The position numbers were made by a program, and so were the translations under genes. From Colwellia sp. (GTDB lineage: Bacteria; Pseudomonadota; Gammaproteobacteria; Enterobacterales; Alteromonadaceae), in the NCBI GenBank assembly GCA_013215385.1, contig JABSOY010000024.1, positions 1 through 64,000 on the forward strand: a DNA stretch of 64,000 nucleotides, read 5' to 3'. The notes beneath the pieces were generated by a model. It worked only from the letters and a program-made list of their open reading frames with translations. It ran no database searches and was not told where the DNA came from. Positions 54,955 to 64,000 of the stretch are shown one piece after another (position 1 is the stretch's first letter; each line of letters opens with the position of its first letter).

Positions 54955-56142
54955 CTACAAACCCGCTGATTTACGAAGCGCGTCTACTTTGTCGGTTCTT
55001 TCCCAAGTGAAGGCAGTAAAAGTATCATCACCTACAGTTACTTCAACAGGCTCACGACCAAAATGTCCATAAGCTGCTGTCATCTGGTACATAGGGTGTA
55101 ACAGATCAAGCATCTTCGTTATTCCGTATGGACGTAGGTCGAAATGCTCACGTACTAACTCAATCAATTTTTCTTCAGATACTTTACCGGTACCGAATGT
55201 TTCAATTGCTATCGAAGTCGGCTCAGCAACACCTATGGCATACGATATTTGAATCTCACAGCGTTCAGCTAACTCTGCGGCAACAATATTTTTTGCTACA
55301 TAGCGGCCTGCATAAGCGGCACTACGATCAACTTTTGATGGATCTTTACCTGAGAAAGCACCACCACCATGACGTGCCATACCACCGTAGGTATCAACAA
55401 TGATTTTACGGCCGGTTAAACCACAATCACCAACGGGACCGCCAATGACAAAGCGGCCAGTTGGATTGATAAAATACTTTGTATCTTTAGTTAATAACTC
55501 AGCAGGTAACACAGCTTTAATGATATTTTCCATTACCGCTTCGTGTAAATCGCTTTGTGATATTTCAGGATTATGCTGTGTCGATAATACTACGGCATCA
55601 ATCGCTACTGGCTTATTATCTTCATAAATAAAGGTCACTTGAGATTTTGCGTCTGGACGTAACCAAGGTAATACCCCTGATTTTCGCATTTCGGCTTGAC
55701 GCTCAACTAAACGGTGAGAATAAAATATGGGGGCCGGCATTAATGTTTCAGTTTCATTGGTCGCATAACCAAACATTAAACCTTGATCACCTGCGCCTTG
55801 ATCTTCAGGCTTTACGCGATCAACACCTTGAGCAATTTCAGGAGACTGTTGGCCAATTAAATTCATAATGCCACACGTTTCACCGTCAAATCCTACGTCT
55901 GAAGAGGTATAACCAATATCGCTGATAACATTACGAGTGATCGTTTCTAAATCAACCCATGCTGTTGTAGATACTTCACCTGAAATAATAGCTACACCTG
56001 TTTTCACCATAGTTTCACAGGCAACACGAGCATTTTTGTCTTTAGCGATAATCGCATCAAGTACCGCATCAGAAATTTGATCGGCGATTTTATCCGGATG
56101 ACCTTCAGAAACTGATTCAGAAGTGAAAAATTGAGTAGACAT
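54955..56142 (-). CDS. metK: S-adenosylmethionine synthetase
   Basis: This 395-residue tetrameric enzyme makes SAM from methionine and ATP. Start motif [20 protein letters not shown], hexapeptide GAGDQG, the GGGAFSGKD loop and the C-terminal GHFGRE are all present. Full length. Possible MetJ boxes lie 84-107 bp upstream. Confidence 0.98.
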   Translation of the reverse strand: MSTQFFTSESVSEGHPDKIADQISDAVLDAIIAKDKNARVACETMVKTGVAIISGEVSTTAWVDLETITRNVISDIGYTSSDVGFDGETCGIMNLIGQQSPEIAQGVDRVKPEDQGAGDQGLMFGYATNETETLMPAPIFYSHRLVERQAEMRKSGVLPWLRPDAKSQVTFIYEDNKPVAIDAVVLSTQHNPEISQSDLHEAVMENIIKAVLPAELLTKDTKYFINPTGRFVIGGPVGDCGLTGRKIIVDTYGGMARHGGGAFSGKDPSKVDRSAAYAGRYVAKNIVAAELAERCEIQISYAIGVAEPTSIAIETFGTGKVSEEKLIELVREHFDLRPYGITKMLDLLHPMYQMTAAYGHFGREPVEVTVGDDTFTAFTWERTDKVDALRKSAGL

Positions 56143-56225
56143 ATAACCTCAGGAAAATGTAATTGTTTAAGATTTTTTCGTAATGAAGTTATTCTAACTG
56201 CAAGATTAACTATTTTCTAGTTTTT

Positions 56226-56249
56226 TTACGCCTAGATGGCTAAACGGCC
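56226..56249. promoter_or_regulatory. Possible tandem MetJ boxes upstream of metK
   Basis: Three contiguous 8-mers, TTACGCCT, AGATGGCT and AAACGGCC, match the MetJ consensus AGACGTCT at 5, 6 and 5 of 8 positions. MetJ binds such tandem repeats and represses metK in enteric bacteria. Position fits; the match is moderate. Confidence 0.45.
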
Positions 56250-56272
56250 AAAAATAGTTGAAAATTCTTGCT

Positions 56273-57121
56273 CTAAAGTAGAGGAAGTGACTGTAGGGAG
56301 CTATTTTTGCCAAATAAGGTCGACATTAATTTTTCCAAATGGGGAGATACTTTCGAACTAAAAAAACTTTGTTCGAAAACATGATCACCATTGGCTAATA
56401 AATTATTATGGCTGAGTTGCCTTATAAGTTGCTCGGTAACCGGTAGCGCAGTTTCCATAATGGTAACCTCTTTGCCAACTATTTCTTTTATCATTGTGCT
56501 AACAAAGGGGTAATGCGTACAGCCGAGCACGAGCTTATCAATATTATTTTTCAGTAAAGGCTGTAAAAAACCGTTAACTAATTGATGACACTGCTCACTT
56601 TCATGTAAGCCTTGTTCAATGAGTTCAACCAGCCCAGCACAAGGCTGAATAAAAGCTTCTGCCCCATTTTTATGTTTATTAACCAAGGCTAAAAAACGAT
56701 GGTTAACAGCTGTTGCCTCAGTTACAAGTAAAGCAATCTTTTGAGTCGCACTGTGCAGTGCTGCAGGTTTTATCGCCGGTTCTACACCAATAATAGGAAT
56801 GTTAACTCTTGCACGTAATTGGTCAATAGCAATTACGGTCGCGGTATTACAAGCAACAACTATCGCTTTGACATGCTGGCTAATTAGCCAATCAGCAAGC
56901 TTATTCACTCGTTCAATAATTACATTTGAAGATTTATCACCGTATGGGGAAAATAAACTATCAGCAACATAAATAAGACTCTCATTAGGTAAATGTTGAT
57001 GAATACATTTTGCTATCGACAAACCGCCAACACCAGAGTCGAAAATACCAATAGCTTGGCTATTTACCTTACTTTCATTTGTAGCGACTTTAGTTGAAAA
57101 AAGCGCGCTAGTTTGTGTCAT
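56273..57121 (-). CDS. murI: Glutamate racemase
   Basis: This 282-residue cofactor-independent racemase supplies D-glutamate for peptidoglycan. GIFDSGVGGLSIAKCIHQ is at the start; the two catalytic Cys are in VVACNTAT and LGCTHYPF. A 30-residue N-terminal extension precedes the conserved core, so a later start is possible, though no other start stands out. It is upstream of metK on the same strand with 130 bp between. Confidence 0.94.
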   Translation of the reverse strand: MTQTSALFSTKVATNESKVNSQAIGIFDSGVGGLSIAKCIHQHLPNESLIYVADSLFSPYGDKSSNVIIERVNKLADWLISQHVKAIVVACNTATVIAIDQLRARVNIPIIGVEPAIKPAALHSATQKIALLVTEATAVNHRFLALVNKHKNGAEAFIQPCAGLVELIEQGLHESEQCHQLVNGFLQPLLKNNIDKLVLGCTHYPFVSTMIKEIVGKEVTIMETALPVTEQLIRQLSHNNLLANGDHVFEQSFFSSKVSPHLEKLMSTLFGKNSSLQSLPLL

Positions 57122-57279
57122 TATTCATTACATCTAGACTCATATTTAAAGATTGAAGTTGTTATATTGATTTATAGGCATAAAAGTAAAGTTTATCCTG
57201 TTGTTTTCCCCACTATAATATCAGCAATAACTTGATTCATCCTTACTAAATAACCAGCAGTAGCTAAAAGAGAAGATAA

Positions 57280-58563
57280 ATGCAAAGCGATGTGTCATTA
57301 AAACGAATAAAGCAATTTCCACCTTTGTTGTGGATTATATTATTTGGCGCCTTTATTACTCGTGGTAGTTTTTACATGGTATGGCCATTCCTCTCAATTA
57401 TTTTATATAAACGTTTTGGTATTTCGGCAACAGAAGTCGGCATGATTTTGTCTTTTGCTGCTTTAATCTCGGTGTTTATTGGTTTTATTGGCGGTACCCT
57501 ATCCGACAAGATTGGACGACATCAATTAATGTACACCAGTGGTGTTTTATACGTTTTTGCCTTTTCTTATTTAGCGCAAGCAAACACCTTATCTGAGTAC
57601 GTTATTGTTATTACCTTATGCTCTATTGCTAAAGCTTTATGGGAGCCGCCCACATCTGCGTTAATTGGCGATATAGTGCCGGATCCACAAACCCGAGAAT
57701 TGGCTATGCAAATGCGATATTTCGTTGTTAATGCCGGAGCAGCAATTGGCCCTATGGCTGGCGTTTGGTTTGGTTTAACGGGAGAGCAGTCAAGTTTTTA
57801 TATAACGGCAGGAGCTTTTGCTGGTTTACTCGTCGTGCTTCACTTTGGTTTTAAAGCGCACGGCAAAGTTGAGCTGGGGAAAAGTCACAGTAAAGGTGAT
57901 GAAAGTCAGCCCAAAATCGTAAAATCATCAGACAATAGTTTTAAAAGTACGCTTAATATCTTAAAGCAAGACAAGTTATTACAATGCTTAATTGTCGCGA
58001 ACATTATATGTATGTTCATTTATGCACAAATGGACTCGTCGCTTATTCAGTACTTAACGCGTGCTGAAGTGCCTGACCTTATTTTTCTAATTTCGTCGAT
58101 GATCGTTGCAAACTCATTACTAATTATTTGTTGCCAGTTTATTTTATTGAAAATGATGGCATCGATGGCATTGGAAAATCGTATTCAAATCGGCTTATTG
58201 TTACTTGCTGCTTCACAAGTTTGGTTTGCGGTTAACCCGCTCGATTTTTTCTGGGGTTGGATAGGTGCTGTGTTAGTGATGAGCATTGCTGAAGCCATTT
58301 TGTTTCCAACAATGAATGTCCATATTGACCGACTAGCACCGCCTCATTTACGCGGTGCTTATTTTGGTGCGGCATCCTTTTATTCTTTAGGCTTTGCTAT
58401 TGCACCATTAATCGGTGGTTTTGTGCTTGATCATTTTGGCGGGTTTTGGTTATTTATGGTGGCTTCAATGCTGTGTTTTGTTGTTATTTACTTATACCGA
58501 ATATTACCTAACTTTAAACGACCTGATTTTGAGCAGATAGCGGAGCATAAACTTAAGGCTTAA
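57280..58563 (+). CDS. MFS transporter (MdtH-like)
   Basis: This 427-residue inner-membrane transporter has 12 membrane helices. The loop 2-3 motif GGTLSDKIGRHQLMY is the MFS signature, and a central hydrophilic loop (about 200-225) separates the halves. Layout resembles MdtH-type drug exporters; substrate is not known. A perfect 31-bp palindrome spans its stop codon. Confidence 0.88.
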   Translation: MQSDVSLKRIKQFPPLLWIILFGAFITRGSFYMVWPFLSIILYKRFGISATEVGMILSFAALISVFIGFIGGTLSDKIGRHQLMYTSGVLYVFAFSYLAQANTLSEYVIVITLCSIAKALWEPPTSALIGDIVPDPQTRELAMQMRYFVVNAGAAIGPMAGVWFGLTGEQSSFYITAGAFAGLLVVLHFGFKAHGKVELGKSHSKGDESQPKIVKSSDNSFKSTLNILKQDKLLQCLIVANIICMFIYAQMDSSLIQYLTRAEVPDLIFLISSMIVANSLLIICCQFILLKMMASMALENRIQIGLLLLAASQVWFAVNPLDFFWGWIGAVLVMSIAEAILFPTMNVHIDRLAPPHLRGAYFGAASFYSLGFAIAPLIGGFVLDHFGGFWLFMVASMLCFVVIYLYRILPNFKRPDFEQIAEHKLKA

Positions 58564-58573
58564 GTTTATGCTC
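58543..58573. repeat. Perfect 31-bp palindrome across the MFS gene stop
   Basis: GAGCATAAACTTAAG (58543-58557), a single G, then its exact reverse complement (58559-58573). The stop codon TAA is at 58561-58563. No T-run follows, so it is not a classic terminator. Confidence 0.9.
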
Positions 58574-59047
58574 GACCACGTATATTGCTTTCTAAATAGT
58601 CACTGTTATTACTTAAGATCCCGACCTCTTTCTCTGTTGAGGTAATTTGTGCCAGCTGTGGTTCTAATTACCTATATCGCTACAAATGCTTGCTAGTAAA
58701 TTTTGCATTCAATTTAAAAAATCCTAATGTCTTTCTAAATTAACCTGCTTATTTATTGGACGCTAAACGGCCTGATTAACGAACAAATAGAGGTTTTAGA
58801 TCAAGGCTGAAAAATCATCTTTTTTCCTGATATTAAAACAATGTTTAACACGTTACTGTGCCGCGATTAATAATATGACACTTTTATTAATTTTCTGAAG
58901 AAAATAGTTATATCTATATATAAAAATGGTCTCAACTTATTGTTAATCTCATTCGATATTTATAAATCTTATACTAGTATTTTACATGTTTGATTAACTT
59001 TATTGCCGTTTGACAGGGTGTCATTAGGTAAAGGATAAGGATGTAAA
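58574..59047. other. Long 5' region of the glycogen operon
   Basis: There is no ORF I can support in 474 bases. It presumably contains the promoter of the glycogen operon; TATACT at 58970-58975 is a candidate -10, with no good -35. A short TGACA-GGG-TGTCA inverted repeat lies about 30 bases before the first gene. The length leaves room for a leader RNA. Confidence 0.4.
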
Positions 59048-59347
59048 ATGTTAAAAAAGCGTATTTTTAAAACTAAAAACGAAGTAGAAATCACCTTTGA
59101 GCACGTTAGTGAAAGCCATAATAAAGTAGAATTAGTTGCCGACTTTAATAGTTGGCAGCCAGTTAAAATGGTTTATAGCAAAAAATTTAAAGTTTTCAGG
59201 GCTTCAATTAGACTTCCTAAAAATGGTCAATTTCAGTTTAGGTACTTGGTTAATAAAGTTCAGTGGCAAAATGAGCATATGGCAGATAGTTATTTAAATA
59301 ATGACTTTGGCAGCGATAACTCTGTCGTTTCAACTTTCGTTAACTAG
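59048..59347 (+). CDS. Small stand-alone CBM48/isoamylase-N domain protein
   Basis: This 99-residue protein consists of one early-set (AMPK-glycogen-binding-like, CBM48) domain: VTFEHVSESHNKVELVADFN split about 12-32, NSWQPVKM, and GQFQFRYLVNK. Conserved aromatic residues (Trp in NSWQP, Trp in VQWQNE) could bind glucan. No enzyme domain is attached. AAGGATG precedes the ATG. It ends two bases before malQ, so the two are surely co-transcribed; a role in glycogen binding or operon feedback is inferred. Confidence 0.85.
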   Translation: MLKKRIFKTKNEVEITFEHVSESHNKVELVADFNSWQPVKMVYSKKFKVFRASIRLPKNGQFQFRYLVNKVQWQNEHMADSYLNNDFGSDNSVVSTFVN

Positions 59348-59349
59348 AA

Positions 59350-61293
59350 ATGACGCCGACAGAGCAATTATGCTACCTACAAGGAGTAGGGCATAACTAC
59401 ATTGACTTTTATGGTCAAAATAAAATAACTCCTCTTCCGGTACGAGAAGCCATTCTTAAAGCTTGTGGCCATAAGCTTGATCCGTTATCAATTGAAGCTG
59501 CCAATGCTAAAATTGATGGCCAGCCATGGAAAAAAATTGTAGCAAACTTCCAAACAACAAAATCTAGTAACCTTTCTATCCAATTGCGGTTCCCCCAAAC
59601 GATTCTAGGGCAGAAGTTTTGCTGGACAATAACTGATAGTAAATCTGATGAGCATGCCTCGGGGAGGAGTAATATAGATGACCTTGCTGAGTCTGGTAAT
59701 TATGTTTATCAAAATAATTATTATACGCAGCGTACTCTCGAATTACCTAAATTAGCACCCGACTATTATACCTTTACTCTTACAATAGCGAAGCAACACT
59801 TTACTGGGACATTAGCGGTATGTCCTCAGCATTGTTATCAACAAGCCATAGAAAAAAAAATCTGGGGACTTTCTGTGCAACTTTATAGTTATACCGCAGG
59901 AAATAATTTTGGTGTGGGTGATTTCCACGACTTGAACGAGATAATTGATTACAGTGCGAAAGCAGGCGCTGATTACATTTTACTGAATCCATTACATAAA
60001 TTATTTTCTGACAACCCTGATGACGCAAGTCCGTATAGCCCAAGTGACCGCCATCAGCTTAATCCGCTTTATATTTCGCCGCTAATGTCTAGCGACTTTT
60101 CTGATCAAACCATAGGTTTAGACGATAACAGTGATTTCATTAATTATAAAAAAGTTACCGAGCGAAAATATATAGTTTTTTCGAAAATGTTTGAAAATTT
60201 TCTTCGTAATGAGTTGTCATGTAACAGTTTGCGTTATCGAGAATTTTTAAAATTTTCTGACGATAATGAGCATTGGCGTTTATCGCGTTTTGAGTATTAC
60301 TTGCAATGGATCGCAATTCAACAGCTTGAACAGTCACAGCAACGTTGCAAAAGTCTCGGGATGCAGATTGGACTTATCTTAGACTTAGCGGTTGGTTGTG
60401 CTGCTAATGGAGAGGAATACCAACGTAATCAATCTTTATTTGCTCAAGGCGTTTCTATTGGAGCCCCAGCAGATAATCATGCTGAGCAAGGACAAAATTG
60501 GGGATTACCACCACTTGAGCCATTAAGATTAAAAGAAAATAACTATCAATTCTTTATCCAATTACTTAGAGCCAACATGAAAATTGCCGGAGCGCTAAGA
60601 ATTGACCATATTATGGGGATGTTTCGCTTATGGTGGTGCATAGAAAATCAAGGTAGCGAGCAGGGAAGTTATGTTTATTATGGCTACCAAGATTTATTTG
60701 CAATTTTAGCGTTAGAAAGTCATAAAAATCGATGCATGTTGATCGGAGAAGATTTAGGCATAGTACCCGAAGAAATTAAAGTAACGATGGCTGACTTTAA
60801 AATCATAGGTAACGATATTTTCTATTTTGAACGTGAACAAAATGGCGAGTTTAAAAATATCGAAGCATTCAGGGGGGATGCGCTATTAATGATCGCCAAT
60901 CATGACGTTGCGCCTTTTATCGGTTGGTGGAAGTACCAAGATCTCAATATTCAACATTCATTAGACCTTATAACATCTCAGCAAAATTATCAGCAAGCGA
61001 TAGAAGAGCGTACTCGTGCTAAATCCCACTTATTAAAATGGCTAGATCTCGAACAAGAACCTATTGACTTAAATCATCTTTATCATGCACTTGTTATTAA
61101 ACTTGCGGGGAGCTCAGCTAGGATTTTATGTCTTCAATTGGATGATCTAGCCGGTTATGAAACGCCAATAAATATACCCGGCACCCACCTTGAATACCCT
61201 AATTGGCGAAGAAAAATTACGGTGCCGTTAATAGACATATTTAATCAACCTTTTCTTTTTGAAAAAATTAATCATGGTAGGAATAATGGCTAA
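59350..61293 (+). CDS. malQ: 4-alpha-glucanotransferase
   Basis: This 647-residue GH77 amylomaltase transfers maltodextrin segments. Catalytic nucleophile Asp in LRIDHIMGMFRLWW, acid/base Glu in LIGEDLGIVP, and transition-state Asp in IANHDVAPF. An N-terminal domain of about 150 residues precedes the barrel, as in E. coli MalQ. The C-terminus overlaps glgB by 8 bases. Confidence 0.96.
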   Translation: MTPTEQLCYLQGVGHNYIDFYGQNKITPLPVREAILKACGHKLDPLSIEAANAKIDGQPWKKIVANFQTTKSSNLSIQLRFPQTILGQKFCWTITDSKSDEHASGRSNIDDLAESGNYVYQNNYYTQRTLELPKLAPDYYTFTLTIAKQHFTGTLAVCPQHCYQQAIEKKIWGLSVQLYSYTAGNNFGVGDFHDLNEIIDYSAKAGADYILLNPLHKLFSDNPDDASPYSPSDRHQLNPLYISPLMSSDFSDQTIGLDDNSDFINYKKVTERKYIVFSKMFENFLRNELSCNSLRYREFLKFSDDNEHWRLSRFEYYLQWIAIQQLEQSQQRCKSLGMQIGLILDLAVGCAANGEEYQRNQSLFAQGVSIGAPADNHAEQGQNWGLPPLEPLRLKENNYQFFIQLLRANMKIAGALRIDHIMGMFRLWWCIENQGSEQGSYVYYGYQDLFAILALESHKNRCMLIGEDLGIVPEEIKVTMADFKIIGNDIFYFEREQNGEFKNIEAFRGDALLMIANHDVAPFIGWWKYQDLNIQHSLDLITSQQNYQQAIEERTRAKSHLLKWLDLEQEPIDLNHLYHALVIKLAGSSARILCLQLDDLAGYETPINIPGTHLEYPNWRRKITVPLIDIFNQPFLFEKINHGRNNG

Positions 61294-63496
61294 TACTGAA
61301 TGTTTACAGCAAGGTAGGTTTGCAGGTTATCAGCAAAAGGTAATAGAAATAGAGCAGGGAAGCTGCGATGACATCTTTAGCTTTTTAGGTTGTCACCTAG
61401 AAAAAGAAAACCAAGTTAGCTATAGAGTTTATTTGCCCAATGCACAATATGTTCAATTGATGCTGGCTAATGAGAGTCAGCGTTTTAATCGATATAAAAA
61501 CAGTGATTTGTTTTACTTAGAAATACCCAAAATAAACGACTTTAATCAATATCAACTGAATATCCAATATGCTGAACAGCAAATAAAACAATATGATTGT
61601 TACTCATTTCCTTCCGCGTTAGATGAAGAAGCAATGTATTTGTTCAGTGAAGGGACCTTAGCTCATGCGCATAGGCATTTTGGTTGTCAAAAAAGAGTAA
61701 TCAATGGCATTGAAGGTATTCAGTTTAGTTTATGGGCGCCTAATGTTCTTGCTGCCTCTTTAATTACTGACGCCAATCATTGGGACCCTAGAGTACACTT
61801 AATGAGGAAGCACCCTGCATCAGGTGTCTGGGATATTTTTATTCCACAGCTAACTTGTGGCCTGAACTATAAGTATAGCTTGTTGCTTAAATCGGGGGAA
61901 CGAATTGAGAAAGCTGATCCTTTTGCTTTTCAAATGCAGCAAGCTCCCAATACTTCTTCGGTAGTTTGTACGCCGCAGAAAATCTATCAATCTGCGGCAA
62001 GTCAGCAGCAAGACAAAAACAAAATTGACCAAGCGATAACTATTTATGAAGTTCACTTAGGTTCATGGCGAAGAAAAGGAGCAGAAGGTCAGCAGTATTT
62101 GTCATATCGCGAATTAGCTGCAGAGTTAGTTGAATATGTTATTGACTTAGCGTTCACCCATGTTCAATTAATGCCGATTAGTGAATATCCATTTGATGGC
62201 TCTTGGGGATATCAACCAGTTGGTTTGTTTTCGCCAACCAGTAGATTCGGTAACTTTGATGATTTTTGTTACTTAATCTCTGCGATTAAGTCTGCAGGTT
62301 TAGGCGTCATTATTGATTGGGTGCCTGCTCATTTTCCGGCCGACGAACATGGCTTAGCCAAATTCGATGGTACCCATTTATATGAACATGCTGATACTCG
62401 TCAAGGTTTTCATCCTGATTGGAAAACGCTCATTTTTAATTATGAACGGCCAGAAGTAAGGAGTTATTTGTTATCAAACGCGACGTATTGGTTGGAATTT
62501 TTTGAAATTGATGGTCTGAGAGTAGATGCAGTTGCTTCTATGCTTTATCTCGATTACAGCCGTGAAAATGGTAGTTGGGTACCTAATTGTTATGGTGGTC
62601 GAGAAAACTTATCTGCTGTGAGTTTAATTCAGCAAATTAACCAAGCGGTATATCAACAAAATCCTAACATCATGATGGTGGCAGAAGAATCTACTGCTTG
62701 GCAGGGCGTTACTAATTTCACCGCTAATGGCGGCTTGGGTTTTGGTTATAAGTGGAATATGGGATGGATGAATGATTCACTTTCTTATATGAGTAAAGCG
62801 ACCATCCACAGAAAACACCATCACCATGAGATGACTTTCTCTATGGTTTACGCTCACTCTGAAAATTTCATTTTACCGTTAAGTCATGATGAAGTTGTTC
62901 ATGGTAAAGGCTCTTTGATCAATAAAATGCCAGGTGATGATTGGCAAAAGTTTGCTAATTTACGTTGTTATTTTGGTTATATGTGGGCACACCCAGGAAA
63001 AAAGTTACTTTTCATGGGTGGTGAGTTTGCGCAATACCATGAATGGTCCCATCAAAAGTCTCTTGATTGGCATTTATTAAATGAATCGAAACATCTTGGA
63101 GTACAAAACTTAATACGTGAGTTAAACCTTATTTACCGTAAGACACCTGCTCTATATCAAGATCATTTACGTGCAGAGGGATTTCGTTGGATTGACAGTG
63201 AAAATTGCCAGCAGAGTATTTTTAGCTTTATTCGCTTTGATGCTAATAAATCTCAAGGTGTTATTTGTATCAGTAATATGACTCCCCAAGTATACGAAAA
63301 TTATCAATTAGGGGTTATTAGCGCTAAAAAATATCAACTTATTTTGAATACAGATGAGAAAGAGTTTGGCGGTAGCGGTGTCTCTCCTGGCGTTGAATTT
63401 ACTGTTGAAAATAAAGCTTCACATGGTTTTGAGCAAAGCATTAGGATCACGATTGCTCCTTTAGCCAGTTATTATTTATTGGCAGACATTAGTTAA
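61286..63496 (+). CDS. glgB: 1,4-alpha-glucan branching enzyme
   Basis: This GH13 enzyme of about 736 residues forms alpha-1,6 branches in glycogen. Two N-terminal beta domains (about 20-110 and CBM48 at 130-220, FSLWAPNVLAAS) precede the barrel: DGLRVDAVASMLYLDYSR (nucleophile Asp), MVAEEST (acid/base Glu), LSHDEVVHGKGSL. The frame opens at 61259, but GGTAGGA before ATG 61286 fixes the start, inside the malQ end. Its stop overlaps the glgX start (TAATG). Confidence 0.96.
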   Translation: MANTECLQQGRFAGYQQKVIEIEQGSCDDIFSFLGCHLEKENQVSYRVYLPNAQYVQLMLANESQRFNRYKNSDLFYLEIPKINDFNQYQLNIQYAEQQIKQYDCYSFPSALDEEAMYLFSEGTLAHAHRHFGCQKRVINGIEGIQFSLWAPNVLAASLITDANHWDPRVHLMRKHPASGVWDIFIPQLTCGLNYKYSLLLKSGERIEKADPFAFQMQQAPNTSSVVCTPQKIYQSAASQQQDKNKIDQAITIYEVHLGSWRRKGAEGQQYLSYRELAAELVEYVIDLAFTHVQLMPISEYPFDGSWGYQPVGLFSPTSRFGNFDDFCYLISAIKSAGLGVIIDWVPAHFPADEHGLAKFDGTHLYEHADTRQGFHPDWKTLIFNYERPEVRSYLLSNATYWLEFFEIDGLRVDAVASMLYLDYSRENGSWVPNCYGGRENLSAVSLIQQINQAVYQQNPNIMMVAEESTAWQGVTNFTANGGLGFGYKWNMGWMNDSLSYMSKATIHRKHHHHEMTFSMVYAHSENFILPLSHDEVVHGKGSLINKMPGDDWQKFANLRCYFGYMWAHPGKKLLFMGGEFAQYHEWSHQKSLDWHLLNESKHLGVQNLIRELNLIYRKTPALYQDHLRAEGFRWIDSENCQQSIFSFIRFDANKSQGVICISNMTPQVYENYQLGVISAKKYQLILNTDEKEFGGSGVSPGVEFTVENKASHGFEQSIRITIAPLASYYLLADIS

Positions 63497-64000
63497 TGAA
63501 AAATATCGAGCAAAGCCGTGGTTATGGCAATACTTTAGGGGCGTTCTATGATGGTTTAGGAACAAATTTTGCTATCTATACATCTACTGCTGAACATGTA
63601 GTTTTAAATTTGTTTTTTACTGATAACCACGAAGAACGAGGATGCTACCCACTCATTAAAGGGGAGAATAATATTTGGCATTGCTATTTAAGTAATGTTG
63701 AGCCAGGCGACTTATACCACTACTACATTGATGGTGCATTTGAACCCAAACAGGGCTTGTGGCATAAATCTGATCTTCCTTTAATAGATCCATATGCTCG
63801 TCAATTTAATGGTCAGTTTTCCTGGTTAAATAAACAAGGTATTTCATATAAATCATTAAAACAACAACCTAAAATCCCTAAGAATGAAGTGGTAAATATT
63901 AATTTATACGAGGGGAGAAAACCCCAAACACCTTGGAATAAAACGGTTATTTATGAGTGTAATGTTAAAGGCGCCACGCAAGAATTTCCTGATATCGATG
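63496..64000 (+). CDS. glgX: Glycogen debranching enzyme GlgX, 3' end outside window
   Basis: ATG at 63496 overlaps the glgB stop. The 168 codons present match the GlgX/isoamylase N-terminus: GYGNTLGAFYDGLGTNFAIY, a CBM48 sandwich with GDLYHYYIDGAFEPKQGLWH, LIDPYARQ, and VIYECNVKGATQ leading to the GH13 barrel. It hydrolyses alpha-1,6 branches left by phosphorylase. More glycogen genes (glgC, glgA, glgP) are expected beyond the edge. Confidence 0.92.
   Translation, partial: MKNIEQSRGYGNTLGAFYDGLGTNFAIYTSTAEHVVLNLFFTDNHEERGCYPLIKGENNIWHCYLSNVEPGDLYHYYIDGAFEPKQGLWHKSDLPLIDPYARQFNGQFSWLNKQGISYKSLKQQPKIPKNEVVNINLYEGRKPQTPWNKTVIYECNVKGATQEFPDID

Noticed and set aside
59005-59035. TTGACA as the -35 of the glycogen operon promoter
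   Set aside because: The only -10 at proper spacing is GGATAA, which lies within the ribosome-binding region of the first gene.

Overview
The window looks like chromosomal DNA of an AT-rich marine gammaproteobacterium of the order Alteromonadales, probably a Colwellia or Thalassotalea relative. This is inferred from low GC content, gene content and gene order (purL next to mltF; yggS-proC-yggT-DUF4426-rdgB-hemW-tadA divergent from pilT-pilU; ruvX-yqgE-gshB-rsmE). No database search was possible. No rRNA, tRNA, CRISPR array, intact insertion sequence or prophage was seen.

Left part (1-17.6 kb), the accessory region. The window opens inside a gene for a LasA/beta-lytic type M23 peptidase that carries an in-frame heptapeptide repeat. 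A CadC-like membrane transcription factor with TPR repeats follows, then about 600 bases of gene debris. Next is a reverse-strand c-di-GMP signalling unit: a REC-GGDEF-EAL regulator, a nitrate/sulfonate-type periplasmic binding protein, and a large hybrid histidine kinase with three receiver domains. Upstream of it lies a tightly coupled reverse-strand operon: TolC-like outer-membrane protein with an extra C-terminal domain, HlyD-like adaptor, zinc-ribbon regulator with a degenerate GGDEF-like end, and processive family 2 glycosyltransferase. It looks like a polysaccharide synthesis and export system. The regulator gene carries an in-frame stop codon that cuts off a receiver-like N-terminus.

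Middle (17.6-36.4 kb). aceF and aceE run in reverse, with a divergent Lrp/AsnC regulator and no adjacent lpd. Then come a DUF1801 protein, a cytochrome b561 and YceI pair, a nitroreductase, a UspE-like stress protein, purL, mltF, an aromatic amino acid permease, an AhpD-like protein divergent from a MarR regulator, and a lytic transglycosylase. A shared palindrome with half-site AGATATTGCA sits at the promoters of the nitroreductase gene and of the AhpD/MarR pair, which suggests a small MarR regulon.

Right part (36.4-64 kb), mostly conserved housekeeping blocks: tadA, hemW, rdgB, DUF4426, yggT, proC and yggS in reverse; pilT and pilU forward; ruvX, yqgE, gshB and rsmE in reverse; an RND efflux pair and a TonB-dependent receptor forward; trhO; metK with possible MetJ boxes; murI; an MFS transporter; and a glycogen operon (small CBM48 protein, malQ, glgB, glgX) that runs off the right edge.

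The most unusual items are the polysaccharide export operon with its interrupted regulator, the binding protein/kinase/c-di-GMP unit, the MarR operator pair, the heptad-repeat peptidase, and a three-copy intergenic palindromic repeat.
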